Shown here: positions 1 to 7,100 of the stretch, in pieces
How the letters are laid out: the number at the start of each line of letters is the position of its first letter
How positions within the stretch are numbered: position 1 is the first letter of the stretch
NCBI GenBank assembly: GCA_036386515.1
Contig: DASVVO010000089.1
Span: 186,001 to 250,000 of the forward strand
Source: JAIVJZ01 sp036386515
Lineage (GTDB): Bacteria; Acidobacteriota; Blastocatellia; Pyrinomonadales; Pyrinomonadaceae
DNA: 64,000 bases
Direction of reading: 5' to 3'
Notes under the pieces: generated by a model
What the model was told of the DNA's origin: nothing
Database searches by the model: none
What the model saw: the letters and a program-made list of their open reading frames with translations, nothing else
Position numbers and translations under genes: made by a program

Positions 1-86
1 TCGTCCCTACGGGACTCGCAAAATAAAAACGCTTCTGCGTCCCACCGATAAATCGGTGGGCTATTATCAATTGTCCCTGCGGGACA
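1..86. repeat. REP-like palindromic element, copy 1 (left edge)
   Basis: Three short palindromes occur in a row. They are a GTCCC/GGGAC hairpin at 3-14, CCCACCGAT/ATCGGTGGG at 41-60, and a second GTCCC/GGGAC hairpin at 73-85. The same arrangement recurs at 22096-22297 and 37652-37842, so this is a dispersed family and not a local terminator. The element is probably cut by the window edge. REP elements of this architecture are usually mobilised by RAYT-type transposases, but none is encoded here. Confidence 0.7.
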
Positions 87-108
87 TGACACCGGCCGCC
101 CTTGAAAC

Positions 109-795
109 ATGTCTGACTTACCCATCGAACGCACGCTCGACGCCCGCGTCAAACTCTATTACGACCTCCACGTCCCGGCCGAAACTCCCGCGCCGCTGCT
201 CATCGCCCTGCACGGCTACGGCAGCAACAAAAATCGGATGATGCGCGAGGCGCGCTCGCTCGCGCCCGCCGGGTTTGCCGTCGCCGCCTTGCAGGGCGTC
301 CACCAACATCTGAGAGAGCCGAAGGAGCCGGGCGGCGCGCTGCGTTACGGGTTCGGCTGGCTCACCAATTTTCACCCCGAAGACTCCGTCGCCGTGCATC
401 ACGGCGCGCTGCTCGACCTGATCGATCAACTGGCGGGCGAGGGCGTCGCCGACCCGGCGCGCGTCTTTCTCCTCGGCTTCTCGCAGACGTGCGCGCTCAA
501 CTATCGTTTCGCCTTCACGCACGCCGACAGGTTGCGAGGCGTCGTCGGCATCTGCGGCGGGCTGCCCGGCGATTGGGAGACGGGCGAGCGTTACCACAAC
601 ATGCAGGCCGCCGTGCTGCATCTGGCGGGCGCGCGCGACGAGTTCTACCCGCCCGATCGCGTCGCAGACTATGCGGCGCGCCTGTCCGCGCGGGCGCGCG
701 ATGTCGAGTTCAGAAGTTACGACGCGGGGCACGAACTGACGCCCGCGATGCGCGCCGACGTGTCGGCGTGGTTGGAGGCGCGCGTCGCAAGCTGA
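109..795 (+). CDS. alpha/beta-hydrolase, phospholipase/carboxylesterase-like
   Basis: A 228-residue cytoplasmic serine hydrolase of the predicted-esterase type. The N-terminal strand and oxyanion loop read LLIALHGYGSNKNR. The likely catalytic triad is Ser125 (in LLGFSQT), Asp177 (in GARDEFYPP) and His208 (in AGHEL). The nucleophile elbow is GFSQT where most relatives have GFSQG, so position +2 after the serine departs from GxSxG. No signal peptide is visible. The stop codon overlaps the next start by one base (TGATG at 793-797), so the two genes are probably cotranscribed and translationally coupled. No Shine-Dalgarno is evident before the ATG, which lies just after the REP-like element. The substrate cannot be told from sequence. 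Confidence 0.8.
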   Translation: MSDLPIERTLDARVKLYYDLHVPAETPAPLLIALHGYGSNKNRMMREARSLAPAGFAVAALQGVHQHLREPKEPGGALRYGFGWLTNFHPEDSVAVHHGALLDLIDQLAGEGVADPARVFLLGFSQTCALNYRFAFTHADRLRGVVGICGGLPGDWETGERYHNMQAAVLHLAGARDEFYPPDRVADYAARLSARARDVEFRSYDAGHELTPAMRADVSAWLEARVAS

Positions 796-1658
796 TGAGC
801 GAACGGGAGCGGCACAAGCAAACGGGGGTCAGGCTGGCGGGCGGCGAACGGAAGCGTGCCATCGAACGCATGCGACGCAGGCTCTTGAGCGACGGGTGGC
901 CGCGCCTGCTCGTCTCCTTTCTGCTCGCCCTGACGGGAGCGGCCGGGTTTCTCATCTCGACCGCGCTGCTGCATCTCGGCGTCACGCAGATGTCCGTGCG
1001 CTACCCGCTCGCGGTGATCTCGGCCTACTGCTTCTTTCTGCTCCTGCTGCGCCTCTGGCTCGCGCTCCGCCGCGCCAACGGAAGCGACCTCGATCTGTTC
1101 CCCAACCTCGGCGGCGACGGAATCCCGCACCTGTTCAACGCGGGCGCGCAAGCGGGCGGCGACGGCGCGGCGGCCGTCTTCGGCGGCGGGGCTGACTTCG
1201 GCGGCGCGGGCGCGGGCGGCGGTTGGAGCGACGGCGGCGTGTCGGGCGTCGTGTCCGGTGACGTGTCCGCCGGCGGCGCGTCGGCGACGGACTGGATACC
1301 CGACGTGCCTGACGTGGGGCTTGACGTTGACCTCGACGACGGATGTTTTTGGATCATCATCCCGGTCGCGGCCATCGTCGGCGTGATCATCGCCATGTTC
1401 TACGTCGTCTACATCGCGCCCGTGTTCCTCGCGGAGATTTTGGTTGACGCGCTCCTGCTGGCGGGCTTGTATAAACGTCTCAAAGGCATCGAGCCGCGCC
1501 ACTGGCTGCGCTCGGCCGTCAGGCGCACGCTCCTGCCCGCCCTCGTGGCGACCGCGCTCTTTATCGCGGCCGGGTATCTCATGGGACGCATCGCCCCCGA
1601 AGCGCGCTCCATCGGCGAATTCTGGCGACAGGTCAGCACGGGGCAAACGGAGCGTTGA
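795..1658 (+). CDS. membrane protein with central Gly-rich linker
   Basis: A 287-residue protein of unrecognised family. A basic N-terminus (about residues 1-33) is followed by two hydrophobic segments at about 34-62 and 68-90. Next comes a long Gly/Ala/Asp-rich stretch of about 80 residues, an acidic WIPDVPDVGLDVD segment, and three further hydrophobic segments to about residue 275. The start is fixed by the one-base overlap with the esterase stop. The glycine-rich central part resembles low-complexity linkers of membrane proteins of the TPM/DUF2207 style, but no domain can be claimed. It may form an operon with the preceding esterase. Function unknown. Confidence 0.7.
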   Translation: MSERERHKQTGVRLAGGERKRAIERMRRRLLSDGWPRLLVSFLLALTGAAGFLISTALLHLGVTQMSVRYPLAVISAYCFFLLLLRLWLALRRANGSDLDLFPNLGGDGIPHLFNAGAQAGGDGAAAVFGGGADFGGAGAGGGWSDGGVSGVVSGDVSAGGASATDWIPDVPDVGLDVDLDDGCFWIIIPVAAIVGVIIAMFYVVYIAPVFLAEILVDALLLAGLYKRLKGIEPRHWLRSAVRRTLLPALVATALFIAAGYLMGRIAPEARSIGEFWRQVSTGQTER

Positions 1659-1684
1659 AACGGATGCACGCGTGCGAGTATAGT
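1655..1684 (+). promoter_or_regulatory. predicted sigma70-type promoter
   Basis: A TTGAAA hexamer (1655-1660) and a TATAGT hexamer (1679-1684) are separated by 18 nt. This overlaps the stop codon of the preceding gene and lies 37 nt before the ATG of the secreted SnoaL-like gene at 1722, which it would drive. Confidence 0.5.
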
Positions 1685-1721
1685 TCTCGTCGCACGCGCT
1701 ATTCCTTCCGCGAAAGTGAAC

Positions 1722-2213
1722 ATGCCTGACATGAAACTCAAACTGCGCCCCGCACGCTTAGTCCGGCTGGCGATCGCTTTGGCCGTCGTCTCGACGCCGT
1801 TCGGCTGCGCGCGTTCGGGCGAATCGGAGAAGGGCAACACGGAGAGCGCGGCGGCGATCCGCGCGGTGCTCGACGCGCAGGCGGCGGCCTGGAACCGCGG
1901 CGACATCGGAGGCTACATGGACGGCTACGAGCGCGCCGAGACGACCACCTTCATCTCCGGCGACACCGTGACGCGCGGCTGGCAGACCGTCTCCGAACGC
2001 TACCGGAAAGCCTACGACACGCCGGAGAAGATGGGCACACTCGCCTTTGGCGAAGTGGAGATCAAACCGCTCAGTGAGTTTTACGCGAACGTCACCGGGC
2101 GCTGGCACCTGACGCGCGCGAAAGACACGCCTCACGGTCGCTTCGCGCTCATCTTCCGTCGCACCAACGCCGGTTGGCGCATCGTACAAGACACGACCAC
2201 TTCGGCCGATTGA
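1722..2213 (+). CDS. SnoaL/DUF4440-like secreted protein, probable lipoprotein
   Basis: A 163-residue protein. An N-terminal export signal with a basic start and hydrophobic core ends in VSTPFGC, a poor but possible lipobox, which would place it on the outer face of a membrane. The mature part is one alpha+beta-barrel (NTF2-like) domain. AAIRAVLDAQAAAWNRGDI and a TFISGDTVTRGW strand are typical of DUF4440/SnoaL proteins, which commonly act as ligand-binding or cyclase folds. A GTG six bases earlier (1716) is an alternative start. A promoter-like pair lies at 1655-1684. A second protein of the same fold is encoded at 6248-6970. No catalytic assignment is possible. Confidence 0.75.
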   Translation: MPDMKLKLRPARLVRLAIALAVVSTPFGCARSGESEKGNTESAAAIRAVLDAQAAAWNRGDIGGYMDGYERAETTTFISGDTVTRGWQTVSERYRKAYDTPEKMGTLAFGEVEIKPLSEFYANVTGRWHLTRAKDTPHGRFALIFRRTNAGWRIVQDTTTSAD

Positions 2214-2250
2214 ACGTCTTCAGCTTCAAGACTAAAGAACCTCCAACCTT

Positions 2251-2314
2251 GAATCTTGAAATCTGAAATTTGAAATCTCGAAATCTGAAATCTGAAATCT
2301 GAAACTCGAAACTC
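2251..2314 (+). repeat. heptanucleotide array, GAAATCT family
   Basis: Nine consecutive 7-bp units of the form GAANNNN, mostly GAAATCT, with one single-base slip. The array ends 3 nt before the hutI ATG, so it occupies the place where a Shine-Dalgarno would be expected. A related GAANNNN array lies at 12943-13016. Confidence 0.75.
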
Positions 2315-2317
2315 CTT

Positions 2318-3574
2318 ATGCTGGCCGTCGTCAACTGCTCACAACTCGTCACGCTCCGGGGCGCGGCGCGCCCGCGCGTGGGGGCGGAGATGCGCGAGTT
2401 GTCGATCATCGAGGACGGGGCGATGCTCGTCGGCGATGACGGGCGCATCGCGGCGGTGGGCGCGCGCGGCGAGATCGAGCCGCTGCTACAGGCGGGCGAG
2501 TGCGAGGTGTTGGACGCGGGGCGTCGCGTCTGCCTGCCGGGCTTCGTGGACGCGCACGCGCACCCGGTGTTCGCGGGAACGCGCGCCGGTGAGTTTGAAC
2601 AGCGGGCGGAGGGCGCGACCTATCAGGAGATCGCGGCGGCGGGCGGCGGCATCCGCGCGAGCGTGCGCGCGACGCGCGCGGCGACGGAAGACGAGTTGGT
2701 TTGTGCGTCGAAGCGTTACGCGGCGTGGTTTCTGCGCGGGGGCACGACGACCGTGGAGGCCAAGTCGGGCTACGGGTTGTCGGTCGAGGACGAGTTGAAA
2801 ATGCTGCGCGCCGTGCGCCGTCTCGACGCGGAGACGCCGCTGCAATACGTGCCGACCTTCCTCGGCGCGCACGAAGTGCCGGACGAGTATCGCGCCGACC
2901 GCGCCGGGTACGTCGAGTTGGTGATTAGAGAGATGCTGCCGCGCGTGGCCGGGGAGCGGCTGGCGGAGTTTTGCGACGTGTTCTGCGAGCAGCGCGTGTT
3001 CGACGCGGACGACTCTCGCCGCATCCTCCTCGCCGCGCGCGCGCACGGTCTCGGCTTGCGCCTGCACGCGGATCAACTCTCGCTCTCCGGCGGCGCACGC
3101 CTCGCCGCCGAACTCCGCACGGCCACCGCCGATCATCTCGAACACACGGACGCCGAGGGGATCGGCGCGTTGAAGTCGGCCGGGGTGCAGCCGGTGCTCT
3201 TGCCGGGGTCGGTCTACGCGCTCGGCTCGTCGCGGTATCCGGCGGCGCGGGCGATGATCGAGGCGGGGCTGGCCGTCGTCCTCGCCACCGACTTCAATCC
3301 GGGGTCGTCGCCCACGCCCTCGATGCCGCTCGTCCTCTCGCTCGCCTCCACGCACATGCGCATGACGCCCGCCGAAGTGATCACAGCGGCCACCGTCAAT
3401 GCCGCCTACAGCCTCGGCCGCGGGCGCGAAATCGGGTCGCTCGAAGCGGGCAAACGCGCCGACTTCGCGCTCCACGATTGCGCGGATTATCGCGAACTGG
3501 CCTACTTCTTCGGCGTCGAACACGCGCACGCCGTATACGTCGGCGGGCGGCTGGCGTTTCGTCGCGGCGGTTGA
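2318..3574 (+). CDS. hutI: imidazolonepropionase
   Basis: A 418-residue amidohydrolase-superfamily enzyme that hydrolyses imidazolonepropionate to formiminoglutamate in histidine degradation. LPGFVDAHAHPVFAGTRAGE carries the metal-binding HxH and the family signature. GGTTTVEAKSGYGLS, the LRLHADQLS histidine and LATDFNPGSSPTPSM with the metal-ligand Asp are all in the usual order, and length matches the family (about 400-420). The ATG is immediately preceded by a heptanucleotide array and has no Shine-Dalgarno. No other hut genes are adjacent, so the pathway must be completed elsewhere in the genome. Confidence 0.93.
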   Translation: MLAVVNCSQLVTLRGAARPRVGAEMRELSIIEDGAMLVGDDGRIAAVGARGEIEPLLQAGECEVLDAGRRVCLPGFVDAHAHPVFAGTRAGEFEQRAEGATYQEIAAAGGGIRASVRATRAATEDELVCASKRYAAWFLRGGTTTVEAKSGYGLSVEDELKMLRAVRRLDAETPLQYVPTFLGAHEVPDEYRADRAGYVELVIREMLPRVAGERLAEFCDVFCEQRVFDADDSRRILLAARAHGLGLRLHADQLSLSGGARLAAELRTATADHLEHTDAEGIGALKSAGVQPVLLPGSVYALGSSRYPAARAMIEAGLAVVLATDFNPGSSPTPSMPLVLSLASTHMRMTPAEVITAATVNAAYSLGRGREIGSLEAGKRADFALHDCADYRELAYFFGVEHAHAVYVGGRLAFRRGG

Positions 3575-3608
3575 AATAAAGCGACCGCAGAGCGGTTGAA
3601 ATTAACGG

Positions 3609-3638
3609 TTGACGCGCAACTTATTGATTTTGTATATT
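3609..3638 (+). promoter_or_regulatory. strong predicted promoter of the small transcription unit
   Basis: TTGACG (3609-3614) is followed after 18 nt by TATATT (3633-3638). A start of transcription near 3645 would place the complement of the 16S 3' tail within the first ten or so nucleotides of the RNA. This is one of the best sigma70-like matches in the window. Confidence 0.6.
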
Positions 3639-3676
3639 GGCTTCAACACTGGAAAGGAGGTGATCAAAAAACGTAT

Positions 3677-3712
3677 ATGAGTTCTAATCACAGTGAGGTG
3701 GCTGCGGCCTGA
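3677..3712 (+). CDS. 11-residue mini-ORF (MSSNHSEVAAA)
   Basis: ATG to TGA encodes MSSNHSEVAAA. It follows a near-maximal Shine-Dalgarno match, although the spacing from GGAGG to the ATG is 16 nt and so longer than usual. A six-codon GTG frame starting at 3660 inside the Shine-Dalgarno ends in TGA overlapping this ATG (ATGA). The stop codon abuts ACCTCC, the potential anti-Shine-Dalgarno, so a terminating ribosome would cover that sequence. Nothing in the peptide identifies a function, and the Ala-rich end only vaguely recalls a degradation tag. Confidence 0.4.
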   Translation: MSSNHSEVAAA

Positions 3713-3803
3713 CCTCCGGACAGAAAACTTGAATTGGTAGGGTTTCCGTCCGTTTAGTCGCTGAAACAAAAGCGGCACACAGGCCAATCCCAACAGTTCA
3801 CCG

Positions 3804-3845
3804 GAAAGCCGCCGACGCTAAGTGCGTCGGCGGCTTTCTCTTTCT
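3804..3845 (+). terminator. intrinsic terminator of the small transcription unit
   Basis: A perfect 15-bp stem (3804-3818 with 3824-3838) has a 5-nt loop and is followed by a T-rich run TCTTTCTC. It ends the 3645-3845 RNA and isolates the downstream CorC-like gene. Confidence 0.8.
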
Positions 3846-4031
3846 CACCGTGGTTTGGCGCACGGGTGGCACACCCGATCTCTAAAATTTTAACGGGTGG
3901 GACGGCTCCCGATTAACGTCAAGCGTCCTTCCTTTTTATGCGGGTCAAAGAATGTGCTTCACAACCATCTGCGGCCTTGCCTCGGCCGTCCGCGTCATAA
4001 ATTGACCTGCGGCGTAACCTCGCGGGCACTC

Positions 4032-4061
4032 TTGCGCCCGCCGCCCGTTAGTTCTTATCAT
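4032..4061 (+). promoter_or_regulatory. weak predicted promoter, possibly leaderless
   Basis: TTGCGC (4032-4037) and TATCAT (4056-4061) are spaced by 18 nt. The -10 hexamer ends only 5 nt before the ATG at 4067, which would give an mRNA with almost no leader. No Shine-Dalgarno precedes that ATG. Confidence 0.35.
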
Positions 4062-4066
4062 GCGAC

Positions 4067-5386
4067 ATGGTCGCCGCCTTTAACATCTTTCTTGTCTTCT
4101 TCCTCGTCCTCGCTAACGGCTTTTTCGTCGCGTCCGAATTTGCGCTGGTCGGTGTGCGCCGCTCCCGCATTGCGACGCTGGCGAGCACGGGCGACAAGAG
4201 AGCCAAGCGGCTCCTGGGCTTGGTTGACAACCTGAACGCCTACATTTCCGCCACCCAACTCGGCATCACGCTCGCCTCGCTCGCGCTCGGCTGGCTGGGC
4301 GAACCCGCCATCGCGCACCTGCTGGAAATCCCCCTCAAGGGGCGCGTCTCCGAGGCGGTGCTGCACACCCTCGCGTTCACCGTCGCCTTCACCATCATCA
4401 CCTTCCTCCACATCGTCCTCGGCGAGTTAGCCCCGAAGACCCTCGCCCTCGAACGCGCGGAGAAGACCGCGCTTGCCATCGCCCTCCCGATGCTGATTTT
4501 TTACAAGACCTTCTCCTATCCGATTCGCCTGCTCGATTGGGCTGGCACGCGCACGGTGCGGCTGTTCGGCTTGCACCCGTCCGGCGAGCACGGCTCCATC
4601 TACACGGAGGAAGAACTGCGGCAGTTGATAGATGCGTCGCGGCAGAGCGGTCACGTCAACGAGGAAGAGCAACAGTTAATCAACCGCGTCTTCGATTTCT
4701 CCGATGCCGAAGTGCGCGAGGCGATGATTCCGCGCACGGCGGTTGACGCGCTGCCGGTCACGGCTACGTTCGAGGAAGCGAAACAGGCGTTTCGCAACCT
4801 GGGCTACTCGCGCCTGCCCGTCTACCGAGAGCGGCTGGACAACGTCGTGGGCGTGGTTTTCTGGCGCGACATCGAACCCTACTACGAAAAGCAAACCGGC
4901 GACTTCGACCTGGGGAAACTCGCTCATCCGCCCATGTTCATCCCCGCCGCCGCGCGGCTCGGAGCCGTGCTCAAGCAGATGCAAAGCACCCGCAATCATC
5001 TCGCGTTCGTCATAGACGAACACGGCGGCGTCGAGGGTATCCTGACGCTGGAAGACCTGCTCGAAGAGATCGTGGGCGAAATCAACGACGAGTTCGACGA
5101 GGAAGTGCGCTCGCAGATTACACGCGATGCGGACGGGACTTACCTGCTCGACGGGATGCTCGCCGTCAGGGACGCCAATCGCCGGTTCGACCTCAAGCTT
5201 CCGGAAGACGGCAGCTACACGACGCTCGCCGGGTTCCTGATGGCGCAGACGGGGCGGCTGCTCCAACCAGGCGAAACAGTGGAGTTTGCAGGCGCGCTGT
5301 TTACGGTCGAACGCGTTGACCACCGTCGCATCCGCCGCGTTCGCTTCGCGCCGGAGACTTCTCACAAGCAGGCGGCGACGGCTTAG
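4067..5386 (+). CDS. CNNM/CBS-pair membrane protein (HlyC/CorC family)
   Basis: A 439-residue protein. The DUF21/CNNM transmembrane domain (about residues 1-190) begins with a hydrophobic start and NGFFVASEFALVGVRRSRI and includes the HIVLGELAPKTLALE motif. Two CBS domains follow (about 205-335: MIPRTAVDALPVTATFEEA and IDEHGGVEGILTLEDLLEEI), then a C-terminal CorC_HlyC FAD-fold domain (about 350-430). Family members are linked to magnesium/cobalt export or homeostasis at the inner membrane; the old hemolysin label has little functional support. Length is normal. It is flanked by a terminator upstream and a bidirectional terminator downstream, so it is probably monocistronic. Confidence 0.88.
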   Translation: MVAAFNIFLVFFLVLANGFFVASEFALVGVRRSRIATLASTGDKRAKRLLGLVDNLNAYISATQLGITLASLALGWLGEPAIAHLLEIPLKGRVSEAVLHTLAFTVAFTIITFLHIVLGELAPKTLALERAEKTALAIALPMLIFYKTFSYPIRLLDWAGTRTVRLFGLHPSGEHGSIYTEEELRQLIDASRQSGHVNEEEQQLINRVFDFSDAEVREAMIPRTAVDALPVTATFEEAKQAFRNLGYSRLPVYRERLDNVVGVVFWRDIEPYYEKQTGDFDLGKLAHPPMFIPAAARLGAVLKQMQSTRNHLAFVIDEHGGVEGILTLEDLLEEIVGEINDEFDEEVRSQITRDADGTYLLDGMLAVRDANRRFDLKLPEDGSYTTLAGFLMAQTGRLLQPGETVEFAGALFTVERVDHRRIRRVRFAPETSHKQAATA

Positions 5387-5457
5387 AGAGAGGTTGTTAC
5401 TTGAACCCGCTGTGGCGGCACGCAAGCGGCGTCGAGGCCGCGCGCGACATTTAACCG

Positions 5458-5497
5458 GAAAGCCGCCCACGTCCACGGACGCGAGCGGCTTTCTTCC
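5458..5497 (+). terminator. intrinsic terminator
   Basis: GAAAGCCGC (5458-5466) pairs with GCGGCTTTC (5485-5493), with inner CGTCC/GGACG pairs, followed by TTCC. It lies downstream of the CNNM gene and resembles the hairpin at 3804-3838 in its first bases. Confidence 0.55.
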
Positions 5498-5510
5498 GTG
5501 TGGAGCATTA

Positions 5511-5548
5511 AAAAAGAGTCCGCCCGTGTAATAGGGCAGACTCTTTTT
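5511..5548. terminator. bidirectional intrinsic terminator
   Basis: A 15-bp stem with one mismatch starts with AAAAAGAGTC and ends with GACTCTTTTT, with an 8-nt loop. Having both an A run and a T run, it serves the two convergent genes ending at 5386 (+) and 5593 (-). Confidence 0.8.
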
Positions 5549-5592
5549 CGCATCCGGTTGAAACTCGCCGCAGGGCGGGCGGGGGCGGCTTT

Positions 5593-6123
5593 TTAACGGT
5601 GCTGGCTCGCCGCCACTTTGGCGAGGGCGATGGTGAGCGCGGCCGCACCCAAACCTTGCACGAGGGTCGGGTGCTCGGCGTAGAAGTTGCTCGCCATGTC
5701 GATGATCGTAGGGTCTTTCTGTTCGGCGCGCTCGGCGATCTCCTGCACGGCCTCGGCCGGCACCTGCTCGGCCATCTCCGGCGTCACCTCACGTTGACCG
5801 CTGCCGAGCATCCCGGCCAGGCCACTCGCGCCGCGGTTGGCGAGAATCTGCGAGATGACGGTGGGGCCTAGAGTGGAGATGAGCGTGTTGAGGATCGAGG
5901 CGCGCTGCGTGCCGTTCGACTGGCCGAACAGTTGCCCGAGCATGCTGCCGAAGGGTGGCGTCTGGTTCGAGCGAAACGCGGCGGCCAACCCTTCGGCAAT
6001 CGCGGATTGGGGCGCGGACTGTGCAACTTGATCGAAATCGTTCTGCACGTTGTTCGGCGTCTGCTGCGGGTTCGTGCCCTGATACTGTTGCAGGAGTCCG
6101 CCGATTTGGTCTAACCAACTCAT
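5593..6123 (-). CDS. hypothetical protein, DUF937-like style
   Basis: A 176-residue protein starting MSWLDQIGGLLQQYQG. The N-terminal third is Gln/Asn rich. A middle segment has repeated short hydrophobic Gly/Leu motifs (GSMLGQLFGQ, GPTVISQILANRGASGLAGMLG). Then comes a helical segment rich in Ala/Glu, and a C-terminal hydrophobic stretch (VQGLGAAALTIALAKVAA) that may touch the membrane. The pattern recalls DUF937-type proteins but is not a firm match. It ends at the bidirectional terminator (5511-5548). Function unknown. Confidence 0.7.
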   Translation of the reverse strand: MSWLDQIGGLLQQYQGTNPQQTPNNVQNDFDQVAQSAPQSAIAEGLAAAFRSNQTPPFGSMLGQLFGQSNGTQRASILNTLISTLGPTVISQILANRGASGLAGMLGSGQREVTPEMAEQVPAEAVQEIAERAEQKDPTIIDMASNFYAEHPTLVQGLGAAALTIALAKVAASQHR

Positions 6124-6247
6124 GTTTATTTTACCTTTCGTCGAGAAACTTATTATTCCGCCACGGCGACGTGTACATGTCCGCCGCGTCGTTTGAAAAA
6201 ACGGGAGTTGGGGGAAACCGGAGTTTACTGCAACGGGCGCGCATTCG

Positions 6248-6970
6248 CTAAGGCTGCGGTTGCGCCGGCGGCTTCGTCGCGTCGTTGGCCGGGGCGGGCT
6301 GCTGTTCGGAAGGCATCAGGCGCGAAGGGTCGGGCGCGGAGGGCGAACTGTGCGTGTGGACGATCTTCCAGCCGTTGTTGATGAGACGGAAGACGACGGT
6401 GAGCCGACCCGTCGCGCTCTCCGGCGCGCCGCGAAACTCCTGCGTCTGCGTCCACAGGCAGGAGACTGTCGCGCCGCCCGCGCCGAGCATCTGCACGCGC
6501 ACGTCGCGCACGTCGAGTTGCACGTTCTTCGCGTCCGGGTAAGAACTCGCGCGGTTCGAGCGCACCTGCTCCCAGGTGCGCGTGACCGTGCCGTTGTTGT
6601 TGAAGATGACGAGTTGCGGCGAGTTCCAATAGACGCTCATCACCATCTCGACATCGGATTTGCGGATGCCGTTGAGCAGCGTCTCGAACGTGGCGCGCAC
6701 GGCGCGCTCCGCCGGACTCGCGGCGGCGGTGGCGGTGCCCGCGGTTTGCGCCGCGCCCGTGCGGCGCGTGCGCGTGGCGGGCTGCTGCTCCGTCTCTACG
6801 TCCGCCTCGACCGGCGTCGGCGTGGGCAGCGGCGCGGGGCGGCGCGCGGACGGGCGGCGGGCGGGCGTCTGCTGCGGCGCGGGCGTTGAACTGTTCGTGT
6901 TCTGCGCGGAGGCGGCGGAGACGTTGAACGACAAGGCGAGTGTCGCGGCGATGAGTAATTTTTTGAACAT
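6248..6970 (-). CDS. secreted SnoaL/DUF4440-like protein
   Basis: The gene starts at the ATG encoding MFKKLLIAATLALSFNVSA, preceded by AGAGGAG at good spacing; an in-frame start six codons upstream lacks this. The 240-residue product has a cleavable signal peptide (cleavage near SAASAQ), then a Pro/Thr/Arg-rich linker (about residues 25-75), then an NTF2-like domain (about 80-200) with VRATFETLLNGIRKSDVEMV and GWKIVHTHSS, and a Pro/Gln-rich tail. This is the same fold as the product of 1722-2213. Presumably periplasmic; role unknown. Confidence 0.75.
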   Translation of the reverse strand: MFKKLLIAATLALSFNVSAASAQNTNSSTPAPQQTPARRPSARRPAPLPTPTPVEADVETEQQPATRTRRTGAAQTAGTATAAASPAERAVRATFETLLNGIRKSDVEMVMSVYWNSPQLVIFNNNGTVTRTWEQVRSNRASSYPDAKNVQLDVRDVRVQMLGAGGATVSCLWTQTQEFRGAPESATGRLTVVFRLINNGWKIVHTHSSPSAPDPSRLMPSEQQPAPANDATKPPAQPQP

Positions 6971-7100
6971 GATGACTCCTCTAGTCAAACTAATCGAAGG
7001 CGCAAAGAAGAAGACGTTAGGCGCGAAGAATCGAGCGCGTGTTGATGGTGTTCGCCGTCTGCGTCCCTGTGAATGCGCTTTAGGTGCCGGGGATAAATTT

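Larger units (their letters stand above)
3645..3845 (+). ncRNA. candidate structured small RNA with mini-ORF
   Basis: A compact unit between hutI and the CorC-like gene. It has the promoter at 3609-3638, then GGAAAGGAGGTGATC (3651-3665), which is complementary to essentially the whole free 3' end of bacterial 16S rRNA. An 11-codon frame (3677-3712) follows. ACCTCC (3712-3717) could pair with GGAGGT (3656-3661) and hide it. A hairpin pairs CGGACaGAAAaC (from 3717) with the complementary GTTTCCGTCCG. GGCCTG (3707-3712) could alternatively pair with CAGGCC (3780-3785). A 15-bp terminator stem closes the unit. No known RNA family could be assigned by eye. It may be a small mRNA, a leader whose structural gene was lost, or a regulatory RNA that titrates 30S subunits; the last is speculation. 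Confidence 0.55.

Noticed and set aside
717..1646. 309-codon open frame on the minus strand
   Set aside because: Antisense to two real genes; composition is Arg/Glu/Asp/His-rich as expected from GC-rich reverse frames, with no domain motifs.
3602..3793. 63-codon minus-strand frame across the small RNA unit
   Set aside because: No RBS and runs opposite a clear promoter, Shine-Dalgarno and terminator.
3645..3845. Small RNA unit as a tmRNA
   Set aside because: There is no tRNA-Ala-like acceptor/T-arm, no CCA end, and the frame begins with its own ATG; only the Ala-rich end is reminiscent.
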